64,000 bases of DNA from Gordoniibacillus chartarius (GCF_042432825.1 NZ_JBHLWN010000082.1:12950-76949); one strand, 5' to 3'. Shown: positions 8,734 to 16,394, numbered from the stretch's first letter. Program-made: numbers and translations. Notes: generated by a model from the letters alone, not told the origin.

Positions 8734-8872
8734 AGTATGCCTCGCCGTACTGAAACGCCGCTGAGCCCAGCCTGAACGCCCGCTGAATGTCTCTCGCAAT
8801 GCGGCGCCCAGCTTTATTTTCAGCGAATCTTCAGCCCGCGGTCAAGGATGATTCAGCTACGGCATCCATAAT
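8734..8872. promoter_or_regulatory. Divergent promoter pair with two opposed four-unit OmpR-type operator arrays
   Basis: Toward the plus-strand operon: TTCAGC at 8819, TTCAGC at 8830, GTCAAG at 8841 and TTCAGC at 8852 (11-bp steps), then 9 bases and a -10-like CATAAT at 8867-8872. Toward the regulator gene on the minus strand: TTCAGC (8787-8782), TTCAGG (8776-8771), CTCAGC (8765-8760) and TTCAGT (8754-8749), again in 11-bp steps, then 9 bases and CATACT (8739-8734). Both promoters lack a good -35, as expected for promoters activated by an OmpR/PhoP-class regulator bound next to the -10. Confidence 0.72.
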
Positions 8873-8910
8873 GGAACCATAGCATGAACAAACAGGGGAG
8901 GCAAACACCG

Positions 8911-9396
8911 ATGAAACGAAATCCATGGCTGAAATGGCAGATCGGCTCAGCGGCAGCGATCGGCATCGCCGTTCTATTTAACGAAGTGAAATCCAGCAGC
9001 GTTTATGCGAATGCGGTCGAGTCCCATGCCGGCACCGCAGCGAATGCGCCCCAGGCCGCCGTCCAGTCTACCGATCCGATTACGAACGGTGCCGGAACCG
9101 AAGGCAGCTTGGCGGCGCCTCGGCGCGAAGGCGGGCGGCGCCAGGCCGGCAGCATGCGGCATGGGGGGAGCGGGCAGGGCAGCGCCGGCGGCACAGCCCC
9201 GGCTGCTCCCGGCGACGGCAGCGTCACAAGCCCGGCGCCCGCAATGCCTGGTGACAGTGGCAGCACTAGCGGCAGCGGCCGTAGTAGCGGCAATGGCAGC
9301 AGCAGCGGGTCCACATTCCAGCAAGCTCCAAGCAGCCAGGACGCGCAGCCGGCCGTACCCGGCACAAGAACGCAAACGAGGACGACCAGATCGTAA
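8911..9396 (+). CDS. Exported or membrane-anchored low-complexity Gly/Ser/Ala/Pro-rich protein
   Basis: 161 aa from the ATG at 8911, chosen because GGGGAGG lies 9 bases upstream; an in-frame ATG at 8884 lacks such a site. A basic N-terminus (MKRNPWLKWQ) precedes a hydrophobic segment (about residues 10-23), followed by SSVYANA, which could be a signal-peptidase site or leave a membrane anchor. The rest is disordered sequence rich in Gly, Ser, Ala and Pro with basic patches. No catalytic domain is recognisable. It is the first gene of an operon with apbE and a heme-type membrane gene. DPITNGAGT is loosely like an ApbE acceptor motif (Dxx-Ser/Thr-Gly-Ala-Thr) but does not match it. Function unknown. 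Confidence 0.75.
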   Translation: MKRNPWLKWQIGSAAAIGIAVLFNEVKSSSVYANAVESHAGTAANAPQAAVQSTDPITNGAGTEGSLAAPRREGGRRQAGSMRHGGSGQGSAGGTAPAAPGDGSVTSPAPAMPGDSGSTSGSGRSSGNGSSSGSTFQQAPSSQDAQPAVPGTRTQTRTTRS

Positions 9397-9426
9397 CAAC
9401 CGCATCACGAAAGGAGGAACTACCCG

Positions 9427-10425
9427 ATGATGGAACCCGATACAGATCACCAGCTTCGCTCCTTGTCGATCCGCGCCATGAACACGCACATCGAAGTGCT
9501 GTGCAGGACGGACGCAGAAACGATGAACCTCGTCCAAGAAACGGCGGACGATTGGTTCGCCCAAGTGGAGGAACGCTTCAGCCGGTTCTTGCCGGAGAGC
9601 GAGCTGCAGTTCCTGAACCTGCAAGCCGGCGAGCACTGCCTCGTATCTGATGTCATGTTCGAGGTGCTGCAGCTGGCCGAAGCGTACCGCCAGCAGACGA
9701 ACGGCGCTTTTCATCCGCTGCTGCTTCATCCGCTCGAACGGCTTGGTTATAACGTCTCGTTCGAGCGGCTCCGGGAGCGGACGGAGTACCGGGTGCCTCC
9801 GGCACAAGATGCTGTGCAGCCTTCCGCCGGCATCGAGCTGAACACGGTAATGAAATCCGCCCGCCTTCCAAGAGGCACCCGCCTCGATCTGGGCGGCATC
9901 GTGAAGGGCTGGGCGGCCGGGAAGCTGGCCGGCTACTTGCGCGACCGGCTCGAGATCGGCGCCGGGGTCGTGAATGTCGGCGGAGATTTGGCCTCCTGGT
10001 GCCCCTCCGAGGATGAAGGCGAGCCGTGGTTTATCGGCATCGAGAACCCGTGGGAGCCGCACCGGGACACCGGCGTCCTGGCGCTTCGCAGCGGTGCTGC
10101 CGCAACATCGAGCACGTTGGGCCGCTCATGGACGACCGATCGGGGGATCATGCATCACCTGATCGATCCGCGAACAGGCATGTCCGCCGCCAGCCGCGTC
10201 GTCCAATGCACCGTTGCGGGCCCCGATGCGGCGGCATGCGAAGCTTGGTCGAAAGCGCTGTGCGTCCTTGGCCTTACGGAAGGGCTCCAGCTGATGCGAA
10301 CCCGAACGCGGCAGTATGAGGCCGTCATCTTCACGGAAGACCGGCACATCATCGGCTTCGGCGATTCAAGCTCCTTCGGCGACAGATGGCTTCATATTCC
10401 TATCGATAAATTTGAAAGCAGGTGA
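9427..10425 (+). CDS. apbE: FAD:protein FMN transferase (ApbE family)
   Basis: 332 aa, the usual length. ApbE enzymes covalently attach FMN from FAD to Ser/Thr of extracytoplasmic redox proteins, using Mg2+. Visible family blocks are the N-terminal MNTHIEVLC strand, AYRQQTNGAFHPLL, LDLGGIVKGWAAGKL with the conserved Gly-Gly-Ile-x-Lys-Gly, VNVGGDL, and HHLIDPRTG followed by a Gly-rich/Ala region. No clear signal peptide or lipobox is seen, unlike many secreted ApbE proteins, so it may act in the cytosol or stay loosely attached. AAGGAGG precedes the ATG; a second ATG follows at 9430. Its acceptor protein is not obvious in the window. Confidence 0.9.
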   Translation: MMEPDTDHQLRSLSIRAMNTHIEVLCRTDAETMNLVQETADDWFAQVEERFSRFLPESELQFLNLQAGEHCLVSDVMFEVLQLAEAYRQQTNGAFHPLLLHPLERLGYNVSFERLRERTEYRVPPAQDAVQPSAGIELNTVMKSARLPRGTRLDLGGIVKGWAAGKLAGYLRDRLEIGAGVVNVGGDLASWCPSEDEGEPWFIGIENPWEPHRDTGVLALRSGAAATSSTLGRSWTTDRGIMHHLIDPRTGMSAASRVVQCTVAGPDAAACEAWSKALCVLGLTEGLQLMRTRTRQYEAVIFTEDRHIIGFGDSSSFGDRWLHIPIDKFESR

Positions 10426-10430
10426 ACCTT

Positions 10431-11006
10431 ATGCTCGACTGGCTGGCAAACGCACCTACGTGGTACATCATTCGCTATCTCGGCATCATCTCTTACATGT
10501 TGCTGACGGCCGGCCTATGTCTGGGTATCGTATACGGGTTTCCCCATTGGAACGGCAAAACCAAGGCCAGCCTGTACAAGCTTCATACCTGGCTCACGAA
10601 CGGCGGCACTGCAATCGGACTGCTGCACGGCGTCGCGCCGGTCATCGATACGTACATGCCGTTCGACTGGAGCGGGGTGCTCATTCCGTTCACCGCCGCA
10701 CACCGACCGGTGCTGACCGGGCTGGGCACTTTAGCGGGCTACGGACTGCTGATCCTGATCTTCACGTCGGATATCAAGACGCGCCTCGGCAAGAAGCTGT
10801 GGCTGGCCATTCATCTAAGCGCGTATCCGGTATTCGCGATGGCGTTCATTCACGGCTTTTTCCTTGGCACGGACTCGGCAAGCCCCGGCATTCGCATCAT
10901 GTATGTGACTTCCATTGCCGCCGTGCTGGCCTTAACGGCCGCCCGCGGCCTCGCTCGCAGGAAGCCGCGGCAGGAGCTCATTTCCGCCGGAGGCAAGAGC
11001 CGCTGA
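10431..11006 (+). CDS. Ferric-reductase-like heme membrane protein
   Basis: 191 aa from the ATG at 10431 (AGGTG 5-6 bases upstream); only five bases separate it from the apbE stop. About five to six hydrophobic helices. Paired histidines on successive helices (LHTWLTNGGTAIGLLHG, AIHLSAYPVFAMAFIHG) fit heme ligands of the ferric-reductase-like transmembrane domain. Such small proteins pass electrons across the membrane to a flavin or methionine-sulfoxide-reductase-type partner. The pairing with ApbE suggests an electron route to a flavinylated extracytoplasmic acceptor, possibly encoded elsewhere. The C-terminus is basic and cytoplasmic. Confidence 0.75.
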   Translation: MLDWLANAPTWYIIRYLGIISYMLLTAGLCLGIVYGFPHWNGKTKASLYKLHTWLTNGGTAIGLLHGVAPVIDTYMPFDWSGVLIPFTAAHRPVLTGLGTLAGYGLLILIFTSDIKTRLGKKLWLAIHLSAYPVFAMAFIHGFFLGTDSASPGIRIMYVTSIAAVLALTAARGLARRKPRQELISAGGKSR

Positions 11007-11036
11007 GCCTGCAGGGTAAACAGCCCCTTAACGAAC

Positions 11037-11101
11037 AAAAGTACATTCACATGAACCGTTCCGGACCTTGACGGCCGGCGACCCGTGTGGATGTACTTTT
11101 T
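11037..11101. terminator. Bidirectional terminator between the heme membrane gene and arsR-type gene
   Basis: AAAAGTACATTCACA (11037-11051) pairs with TGTGGATGTACTTTT (11086-11100) apart from one wobble, with a smaller GC-rich hairpin in the loop. A and T runs at both ends let it serve both convergent genes. Confidence 0.75.
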
Positions 11102-11125
11102 CATTTCAACCATTATAGCTGGACT

Positions 11126-11446
11126 TCAGCAGCATGCGCCCGTTTTGCAAATCTGCTTCTCCAGCATCTCCTGCAAGGACGGCACGTGCCTCAGCACCTC
11201 GAGTACATAAGGCACATTCTCCGCCGCAAGGTGATAATACATCCATTGACCGCGCCGCTCCTCCCGGACTAACCCGCCGGACCGCAGCTTGCGCAGATGC
11301 TGGCTGATGGCAGGCTGAGACATGCCCAGCAGTTCAACAATATCGCAAACGCACAGCGAACGCTCGCGCAGCAGTCCAAGGATCGTCAGGCGCGTCTTGT
11401 CCCCGAGAAGCTTGAAGGTCTCGGCCATCTCATGTATACGATCCAT
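11126..11446 (-). CDS. ArsR-family metalloregulator with Cys-Val-Cys motif
   Basis: 106 aa from the ATG at 11446, preceded by AGAGGTG. Winged-helix protein: FKLLGDKTRLTILGLL (helices 1-2), then SLCVCDIVELLGMSQPAISQHL, where the Cys-x-Cys in the recognition region matches the CVCD arsenite/antimonite site of classical ArsR repressors, followed by the beta-wing (GLVREERRGQWMYYHL). The C-terminus ends CKTGACC, adding three more cysteines. Such proteins bind DNA as dimers and release it on binding As(III), Sb(III) or another soft metal. No arsB/acr3, arsC or other metal genes are adjacent, so its target is unclear. Confidence 0.88.
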   Translation of the reverse strand: MDRIHEMAETFKLLGDKTRLTILGLLRERSLCVCDIVELLGMSQPAISQHLRKLRSGGLVREERRGQWMYYHLAAENVPYVLEVLRHVPSLQEMLEKQICKTGACC

Positions 11447-11553
11447 ATCGGCACCTCTTTTCATACATTCATTATAAAGAACAATCGGGCATGATAAAAC
11501 TGTCCGTTCCCACACATACTGACGGTAACTGGCAGAAAGGAGTTGCAACCTAT

Positions 11554-11904
11554 ATGGAGCATCTTGTTTTAGGCCGGGTCGGCATCGCCATCCGGAATGA
11601 GGACGCCCGCGGCGAAGACATATACCGGATTTCCGGCGGTTGGCAGGACGCGGAAGCCACCCGGCAGCTGCTGGGGAGCCTCGAGGAACCGGAGCGCTAT
11701 GCAGTCGATCAGGAGGAATCCGGCGTACATGTATATACGAAGCAGCCTGATGCCGCCGTTGACCTCGCTATGCTGCTGAACCGGCAGCAGGGCGTCTCCG
11801 TCAGCGAAGCCGATGCGGAGCAAGTCCGCGAACAGCTGATCCGCATGCAGCAAGGCACACAGCACTCGGACCCTGTTCCGCCGCAAGCCCTGCAGGAGCA
11901 TTAA
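11554..11904 (+). CDS. Hypothetical protein, 116 aa
   Basis: Starts at the ATG 11554 behind AAAGGAG. Soluble, acidic, no signal peptide or membrane segment. The sequence has a beta-rich N-terminal half (LVLGRVGIAIRN, GVHVYTKQPD) and an amphipathic helical C-terminal half. I do not recognise a family. It is divergent from the ArsR-type gene with about 107 bases between starts, so the two may share control; no metal-binding motif is visible in it. The coding call rests on the good ribosome site and typical codon use. Confidence 0.65.
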   Translation: MEHLVLGRVGIAIRNEDARGEDIYRISGGWQDAEATRQLLGSLEEPERYAVDQEESGVHVYTKQPDAAVDLAMLLNRQQGVSVSEADAEQVREQLIRMQQGTQHSDPVPPQALQEH

Positions 11905-11931
11905 CTTCCCCGCGAACAATCGTGCTTTCTC

Positions 11932-11982
11932 CCCATGCCGAGTCACGTTCGGCTCCCGCCAAGCTTCGTGACTCGACATGGG
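11932..11982. repeat. Inverted repeat in the 369-bp gap before the Vps62-like gene
   Basis: CCCATGCCGAGTCACG (11932-11947) matches the reverse complement of 11967-11982 at 15 of 16 positions, with a 19-base loop. There is no T run, so it may be an RNA hairpin marking the end of the 116-aa gene rather than a classical terminator. I see no gene in the rest of 11905-12273. Confidence 0.6.
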
Positions 11983-12273
11983 AACAGAGCAGCTACTCCG
12001 CCGCTTCCGTCCCCGGTATACTGAATATCGGCCCCGAGACCGGAATCCGCCAAGCTATGCAAGTTCACGTTCGCTCCTTGCGTAACCGTGCAAGCAAGAT
12101 CCGCAAAGAAACTGCAGCTCCACCATCTTCCAGCTCTACACTTCACTCAGCAGCTCACGTTCCGATCCGGCATTCCGCCATCTCGGCCGCCCCGGAGATC
12201 AAGGGTTATTTTACCGGCGTCAGCACGCCCTAAGCCCCTCCGCTTCATCTTCAGCCTAGTAGGAGGTATTCGA

Positions 12274-13404
12274 ATGTCGATGCTTCGTTTTCTGTCAAAG
12301 CGAGCGATCCCGCTCCTGCTTATTCCCGCCTTGGTCCTTGGCATCGCCGTCTTGCCCGCGAGCACGCCGTCCGTGCACGCCATGCTGCCCCGGGACGAGG
12401 GCGACTATCCGACGGATCCCGACGATCCGCCGCCGAAGACCCCTACGACAACCCCCGGCGACGCGGACCGGGACGGCATCCAGGACACTCTCGAGGACAG
12501 CCTGATGCTGAAATTCGCCCCGGTCGTCTCCTTGCACCGGGACGAAACAAGTCTGCCCGCCAATGTTGACTGGTATTTGAGCCGGGTGGCCCTGCGCTTT
12601 CATCACGATGGCGGATGCAGCGACGACGCCATCCTCGGGCTCGGCTCCGTCACGCAATCCAACCTGTCCCAGCAATCTCACAGCACGAAGGGAGGCTGGC
12701 CGTTCTGCTCTCATAACGACGACCTCGTACGCTCCAGTCAGTCGCGGAATACGTTCTCCGACGAAGGATTTTTCCTGCAGCCGCCGAATACGAACGGCTT
12801 CGACAGCACCGTTCATCGCGGCTCCTCGAATCCCGCGGATTGGAAAGCTTACGCTCACGTCAAGAAGAGCTCCTACTTGTCCGGAGGCTATGACATCCAG
12901 TACTGGTTCTTCTACCCTTATAACGATTCTCCGGAAGTAGCGGGCATCGACTTAAACCATGAGGGCGATTGGGAACATATTACGGTTACGGTTTACGGCA
13001 ACGAGACGTTTCACTCCGCGTATTATGCAGCGCACGATAACGAAGGCAAGCGGTATGACAAGGCTCAGCTGATTTTCGCCAATCACAGCGGTACGGTCGG
13101 CTCCGATCAGCAGAAGCTGACCGGCGAATACACGCATCCTGTCGTCTATTCCGCGATCGGCTCGCATGCGAGCTATAACAACGTCGGAAGTCATTACCGG
13201 GGCACCGTGCTTCCTTCCGATCAGACGCTATGGGGCAAACAATGGGTAACGCGAAACAATGTCGTCAACGTCGGCGAAGCGGGATATCCGCTTAACAATC
13301 AGCGTTTTATCCTGTACGGCGGCTTGTGGGGCGAGCTCGGGGAAACAACCGCGTCCACCGGACCGAAGGGCCCTGCGTTCCAATCCTACTGGACGTCTTG
13401 GTAA
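12274..13404 (+). CDS. Secreted Vps62-like protein
   Basis: 376 aa from the ATG at 12274, behind AGGAGG. A signal peptide (basic MSMLRFLSKR, hydrophobic core, cleavage near VHA) is followed by a Pro/Thr/Asp-rich linker and a calcium-type loop DADRDGIQD as in thrombospondin type 3 or dockerin repeats. The main domain resembles the Vps62 family: FAPVVSLHRDE, YDIQYWFFYPYND, NHEGDWEHITV and a late YSAIGSHASY. In eukaryotes Vps62 is linked to vacuolar sorting; bacterial members are secreted and uncharacterised. Probably single-gene; a terminator follows. Biochemical role unknown. Confidence 0.82.
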   Translation: MSMLRFLSKRAIPLLLIPALVLGIAVLPASTPSVHAMLPRDEGDYPTDPDDPPPKTPTTTPGDADRDGIQDTLEDSLMLKFAPVVSLHRDETSLPANVDWYLSRVALRFHHDGGCSDDAILGLGSVTQSNLSQQSHSTKGGWPFCSHNDDLVRSSQSRNTFSDEGFFLQPPNTNGFDSTVHRGSSNPADWKAYAHVKKSSYLSGGYDIQYWFFYPYNDSPEVAGIDLNHEGDWEHITVTVYGNETFHSAYYAAHDNEGKRYDKAQLIFANHSGTVGSDQQKLTGEYTHPVVYSAIGSHASYNNVGSHYRGTVLPSDQTLWGKQWVTRNNVVNVGEAGYPLNNQRFILYGGLWGELGETTASTGPKGPAFQSYWTSW

Positions 13405-13424
13405 TATCGTGCGGCAAAACAAGC

Positions 13425-13460
13425 AGGCCGAGGTCTCAACCCCCGTTGAGTTCGGCCTTT
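13425..13460. terminator. Bidirectional terminator between Vps62-like and PLP-enzyme genes
   Basis: AGGCCGA (13425-13431) pairs with TCGGCCT near 13452-13458; an inner CAAC/GTTG pair closes a C-rich loop, and T-rich sequence follows. It lies between two convergent stop codons. Confidence 0.7.
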
Positions 13461-13463
13461 CTC

Positions 13464-14627
13464 TTATTGTAAAGCTTGATTCAAGTCCTCCAGCAGCTCC
13501 TCCACCGGCTCCAGGCCCACGGAGATACGGATAAGCCCTTGCCCGATACCTTCCGCTGCGAGCTGTGCGGCATTATCTCCGTAATTCGGCGACATCGCCA
13601 AGCTCTCGTAGGAGCCCCAAGAGAAACCGATCCGGAACACCTTGAGCCGGTTCAGCACCTTCTTCACGGATTCGTAAGAAGCCTCCTTCAGCTCGAAGCC
13701 GAGCAGTCCCGTCGTCCAGCGCATCTGCTGCAAGCCCAGCTCATATTGAGGATGCGAATGCAGTCCGGGATAGCGGACGACAGCGACCGCCGGGTGATCC
13801 TCGAGGAACTGCGCCACCTTCATGCCGCCGTCGCGATGCGCCTGCAGCCGCACCGGAAGCGTCCGCAGTCCGCGCAGCAGCATCCGCGCCTCGAGCGGCG
13901 CGAGCGCGGCACCGAGCAGCAAATATTCATGATCGAACAGCTTCCGGATGAACGCTTCGCCGCCGATCACGGCGCCTCCGAGAAAATCGCTGTGACCGCC
14001 CATATACTTGGAGGCGGAATGAACGACGATATCGATGCCAAGCTCCAGCGGCTTCTGCAGCAGCGGCGTCGCCCACGTGTTATCGACGATCGTCGTGACC
14101 CGGCGCGACTTCGCAAGCTCCGCGACACGCCTCAAATCGACCAGCTCGAACGTCAGCGACGTCGGGCTTTCCATAACAATCACCTTGGTCCCGGGCTGAA
14201 TCGTCCGTTCGATCTCATCGACGTTCGTCGTTCGGGTGATGGAATGCGTCACGCCGAACCGCTCGATATATGCGAGCAGCTTCTTCGTTTCCTCGTACAG
14301 ATGACCGACGCCGATTACATGATCGCCGTTTTGCACGCAGCTGAGCAGCGCCGCCGCCATAGCCCCGATACCCGAAGCGAAACATTTGCAGCGCTCGCCC
14401 CGCTCCAGCATCGCCAGCTTCCGTTCTACGATCTGCACCGTCGGATTCGTGCCTCGCCAGTATACATAACGTTCGCTTTCATTGCGGTGCGCCTGAACGA
14501 ATTCTTCGAACGTCGGGAACACAAAATGGGTGTTTTCGAAAATCGGCGGCACGCTCGCCCCCTCGTATCGCTCCGCATCCTCACCGCTATGCAAACAAAT
14601 ATGAATATCCTGCGACCATGCGTCCAC
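13464..14627 (-). CDS. Cys/Met metabolism PLP-dependent enzyme (cystathionine gamma-synthase/lyase family)
   Basis: 387 aa from a GTG start at 14627 with GGGAGG about 9 bases upstream. Fold-type I PLP enzyme: SGIGAMAAALLS holds the phosphate-binding loop, VDNTWATP the Asp that contacts the pyridine N (Asp182), and SASKYMGGHSD the Schiff-base Lys (Lys207). Members catalyse gamma-replacement or gamma/beta-elimination on homoserine esters, cystathionine, methionine or homocysteine; the sequence alone does not fix which. No S-box, T-box or met genes are seen nearby. Followed by a bidirectional terminator. Confidence 0.9.
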   Translation of the reverse strand: MDAWSQDIHICLHSGEDAERYEGASVPPIFENTHFVFPTFEEFVQAHRNESERYVYWRGTNPTVQIVERKLAMLERGERCKCFASGIGAMAAALLSCVQNGDHVIGVGHLYEETKKLLAYIERFGVTHSITRTTNVDEIERTIQPGTKVIVMESPTSLTFELVDLRRVAELAKSRRVTTIVDNTWATPLLQKPLELGIDIVVHSASKYMGGHSDFLGGAVIGGEAFIRKLFDHEYLLLGAALAPLEARMLLRGLRTLPVRLQAHRDGGMKVAQFLEDHPAVAVVRYPGLHSHPQYELGLQQMRWTTGLLGFELKEASYESVKKVLNRLKVFRIGFSWGSYESLAMSPNYGDNAAQLAAEGIGQGLIRISVGLEPVEELLEDLNQALQ

Positions 14628-14782
14628 GTCTAAAGGCCTCCCAAACTGATACAGTTATTCCTTTAGTTTTCGTCCATTTCGCGCAAATTATTCCATGCTA
14701 CTCCCGTATAATCGAAGGATCGGCCGGGACAACCTAATGAAATCATGACGAAATGCTGCCGAGGAAGGAGGCTGGCGGAACG

Positions 14783-14926
14783 ATGCCCAACGAGCAAATC
14801 ACTCCGGAAACGGACGGTGACATCACAACGCTGTACGAGGATACCGGCGAACACGATCGGACCGGCGGTGTCATCGACACCACCGACCGGGTCGAAATCG
14901 GCAACCAGGAAGAAGAACAACCGTAA
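14783..14926 (+). CDS. Small acidic hypothetical protein, 47 aa
   Basis: Open frame ATG 14783 to TAA 14926 with a very strong ribosome site (AGGAAGGAGG at 14762-14771) and an intrinsic terminator immediately after. The product is polar and highly acidic, with Asp/Glu throughout, Thr-rich, ending NQEEEQP; no membrane segment or cysteine. A TATAAT at 14707-14712 could be its -10 although the -35 is weak. I know no family for it. The tight ribosome-site/ORF/terminator packing is the main evidence that it is expressed. Confidence 0.6.
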   Translation: MPNEQITPETDGDITTLYEDTGEHDRTGGVIDTTDRVEIGNQEEEQP

Positions 14927-14935
14927 CCGGTACAA

Positions 14936-14975
14936 TGGCGCCGTCCCGAGTTGAACCAAGCTCGGAACGGCGCCA
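14936..14975 (+). terminator. Terminator after the 47-aa gene
   Basis: TGGCGCCGT then CCGAG pairs with CTCGG then ACGGCGCCA; about 14 bp of stem with a 10-base loop, but only a short T stretch follows. Confidence 0.6.
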
Positions 14976-15102
14976 TTTGCATCAAGCTGCATGCTGCGCC
15001 CGCCGTAAGCTTCGTATTGAAGCTGCTCCCGGGGGGCGGCTGCTTTCGGGGATTCCCCGCCGCAGGCGCCGTCGCTCGCCGGGTTTATCCCGGGAGCCGG
15101 CT

Positions 15103-15984
15103 TTAACGGCGGGATGTGCGGTTTGAAAGGTAGGTTTCTTTATCGTATGCGGCTGTAAGCCGGAGCCCTTCGGACGCGAGCCGGTACAATCGCACATCCG
15201 GCGACGAAACCGACATCGCTTCGAAGACACCTTCTTCCGTCACGGTGACGGAGTCCGCCTTCAGCGGTTCATTCAGTTCGGCTCGAAGCACGGCGCCGTC
15301 GACGTTCTGCTTGTACAATACGATAGCGGGGTTCGTTCCGCCGGAAGCGATAACTTCACGCTTTCCGTCCCCGTCGACGTCAAGCTCGGCGGCATGTCCT
15401 TCTTCAACAAGCAACTCCAGCTTGGGCGGCTGCCCCTCATCCCAAGCGATGTATCGGGTCACGGCAGCGGCGGCGCCTACGGCACCTCGGATTCGAATCA
15501 TCCTCTTCCCGAACAAAGTGAGGCTATCCGCTTCGACACCCTCTAAATAGACGGAGCCGGCAACAGGCCCAAGCTCTGCCGCCATACCATCCTTAAGACT
15601 CAATACGCCGTATACATGGTCCTTATCTTCCGGATGTTCATACAAGTACACAGCTGCCCCCAGGCCCTCCAGCGTCAGCTCGCGCACCATCGCCACACCA
15701 TGCTGAAGGTCGCTTGTGCGGGCAGGCGGCAAAGGTGCCGGAGAAGGAGCTTCGACCCAGCGGAGTGGAATTACGGATTCCGCGGTCGCCGGTTTGACTG
15801 GAGCTGCCGGTTGCTGCGGTACCGATGAAAGCGTTGCCGGTGATTCTGCCGGCGAAGTTAATGCTGCTGCCATCGGCGGGATCTCTTCCGGCCCCTTCCC
15901 ATGTTCCGGCACAGCCGGAGAAGCTGCGCAGCCCGCCGCGAGAAGCAATATCAAATGCCATGTACAATGACGAAATCTCATCAT
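15103..15984 (-). CDS. Lipoprotein, uncharacterised, with an FG-GAP/VCBS-like Asp-rich motif
   Basis: 293 aa from the ATG at 15984, chosen because AAAGGA lies 6 bases upstream and the frame then opens with a lipoprotein signal (basic N-terminus, hydrophobic core, lipobox LAAGC). The mature N-terminus is Pro/Ala-rich and disordered. The folded part is beta-rich and contains LDVDGDGKREVI, the calcium-binding loop seen in FG-GAP/VCBS beta-propeller blades, so it may bind calcium. Predicted to be lipid-anchored on the outer face of the membrane. No partner is evident. Function unknown. Confidence 0.78.
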   Translation of the reverse strand: MMRFRHCTWHLILLLAAGCAASPAVPEHGKGPEEIPPMAAALTSPAESPATLSSVPQQPAAPVKPATAESVIPLRWVEAPSPAPLPPARTSDLQHGVAMVRELTLEGLGAAVYLYEHPEDKDHVYGVLSLKDGMAAELGPVAGSVYLEGVEADSLTLFGKRMIRIRGAVGAAAAVTRYIAWDEGQPPKLELLVEEGHAAELDVDGDGKREVIASGGTNPAIVLYKQNVDGAVLRAELNEPLKADSVTVTEEGVFEAMSVSSPDVRLYRLASEGLRLTAAYDKETYLSNRTSRR

Positions 15985-16120
15985 GTATCGTCCTTTCAGG
16001 CGTATCCTGCTCTCCTCCAGACGTACAAATAAGGGGCAGGGTTGCACGTTCCGTTCATGCCCCAACCGGCTGCTGCGGACTGTCAATTTATGTATAGCTA
16101 CACGAGGTTTCTGCATAGTA

Positions 16121-16147
16121 AAAGAAGGCCGGCAGAAGCCGGCCTTC
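16121..16147 (-). terminator. Terminator of the YjcZ-type gene
   Basis: GAAGGCCGGC (16124-16133) pairs perfectly with GCCGGCCTTC (16138-16147) around a 4-base loop; on the minus strand a short T run follows. Confidence 0.8.
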
Positions 16148-16167
16148 CCAATTGGCGGCCATCTGGA

Positions 16168-16290
16168 TTAGCACCAGAAAGTGCGGCTAACGATTACGAG
16201 CAGAATGAACAGAACCAGAATTGCTGCCGTCGAAGTGAAAACGCCACCGATACCTGCACCTGCTGCAGCTGCTGCCGTTGCGAATGCCAT
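16168..16290 (-). CDS. YjcZ-family sporulation peptide
   Basis: 40 aa: a short Ala/Gly-rich N-terminal part followed by a single hydrophobic helix with VLFILLVIVSRTFWC at the C-terminus, very like the VLFILLIIVG core of YjcZ/sporulation peptides of Bacillales. GGGGG sits about 8 bases before the ATG and a perfect hairpin terminator follows the TAA. Such peptides are made during sporulation and probably sit in spore membranes; their activity is unknown. The terminal Cys after an aromatic residue is unlike the usual Gly-Ala ending. Confidence 0.8.
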   Translation of the reverse strand: MAFATAAAAAGAGIGGVFTSTAAILVLFILLVIVSRTFWC

Positions 16291-16394
16291 CGTGGAAGCC
16301 CCCTTTTCCTAAGGAAGTGCACTTACGATAACAATGTATGACGTCCGTTAATCGCTTGACTGGTCATCTGCCCGGTTAGGACGCATAAAACACC

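Noticed and set aside
14628..14782. Possible SAM (S-box) riboswitch upstream of the Cys/Met PLP enzyme
   Set aside because: The 155-base region lacks the S-box core and the terminator that would go with it.
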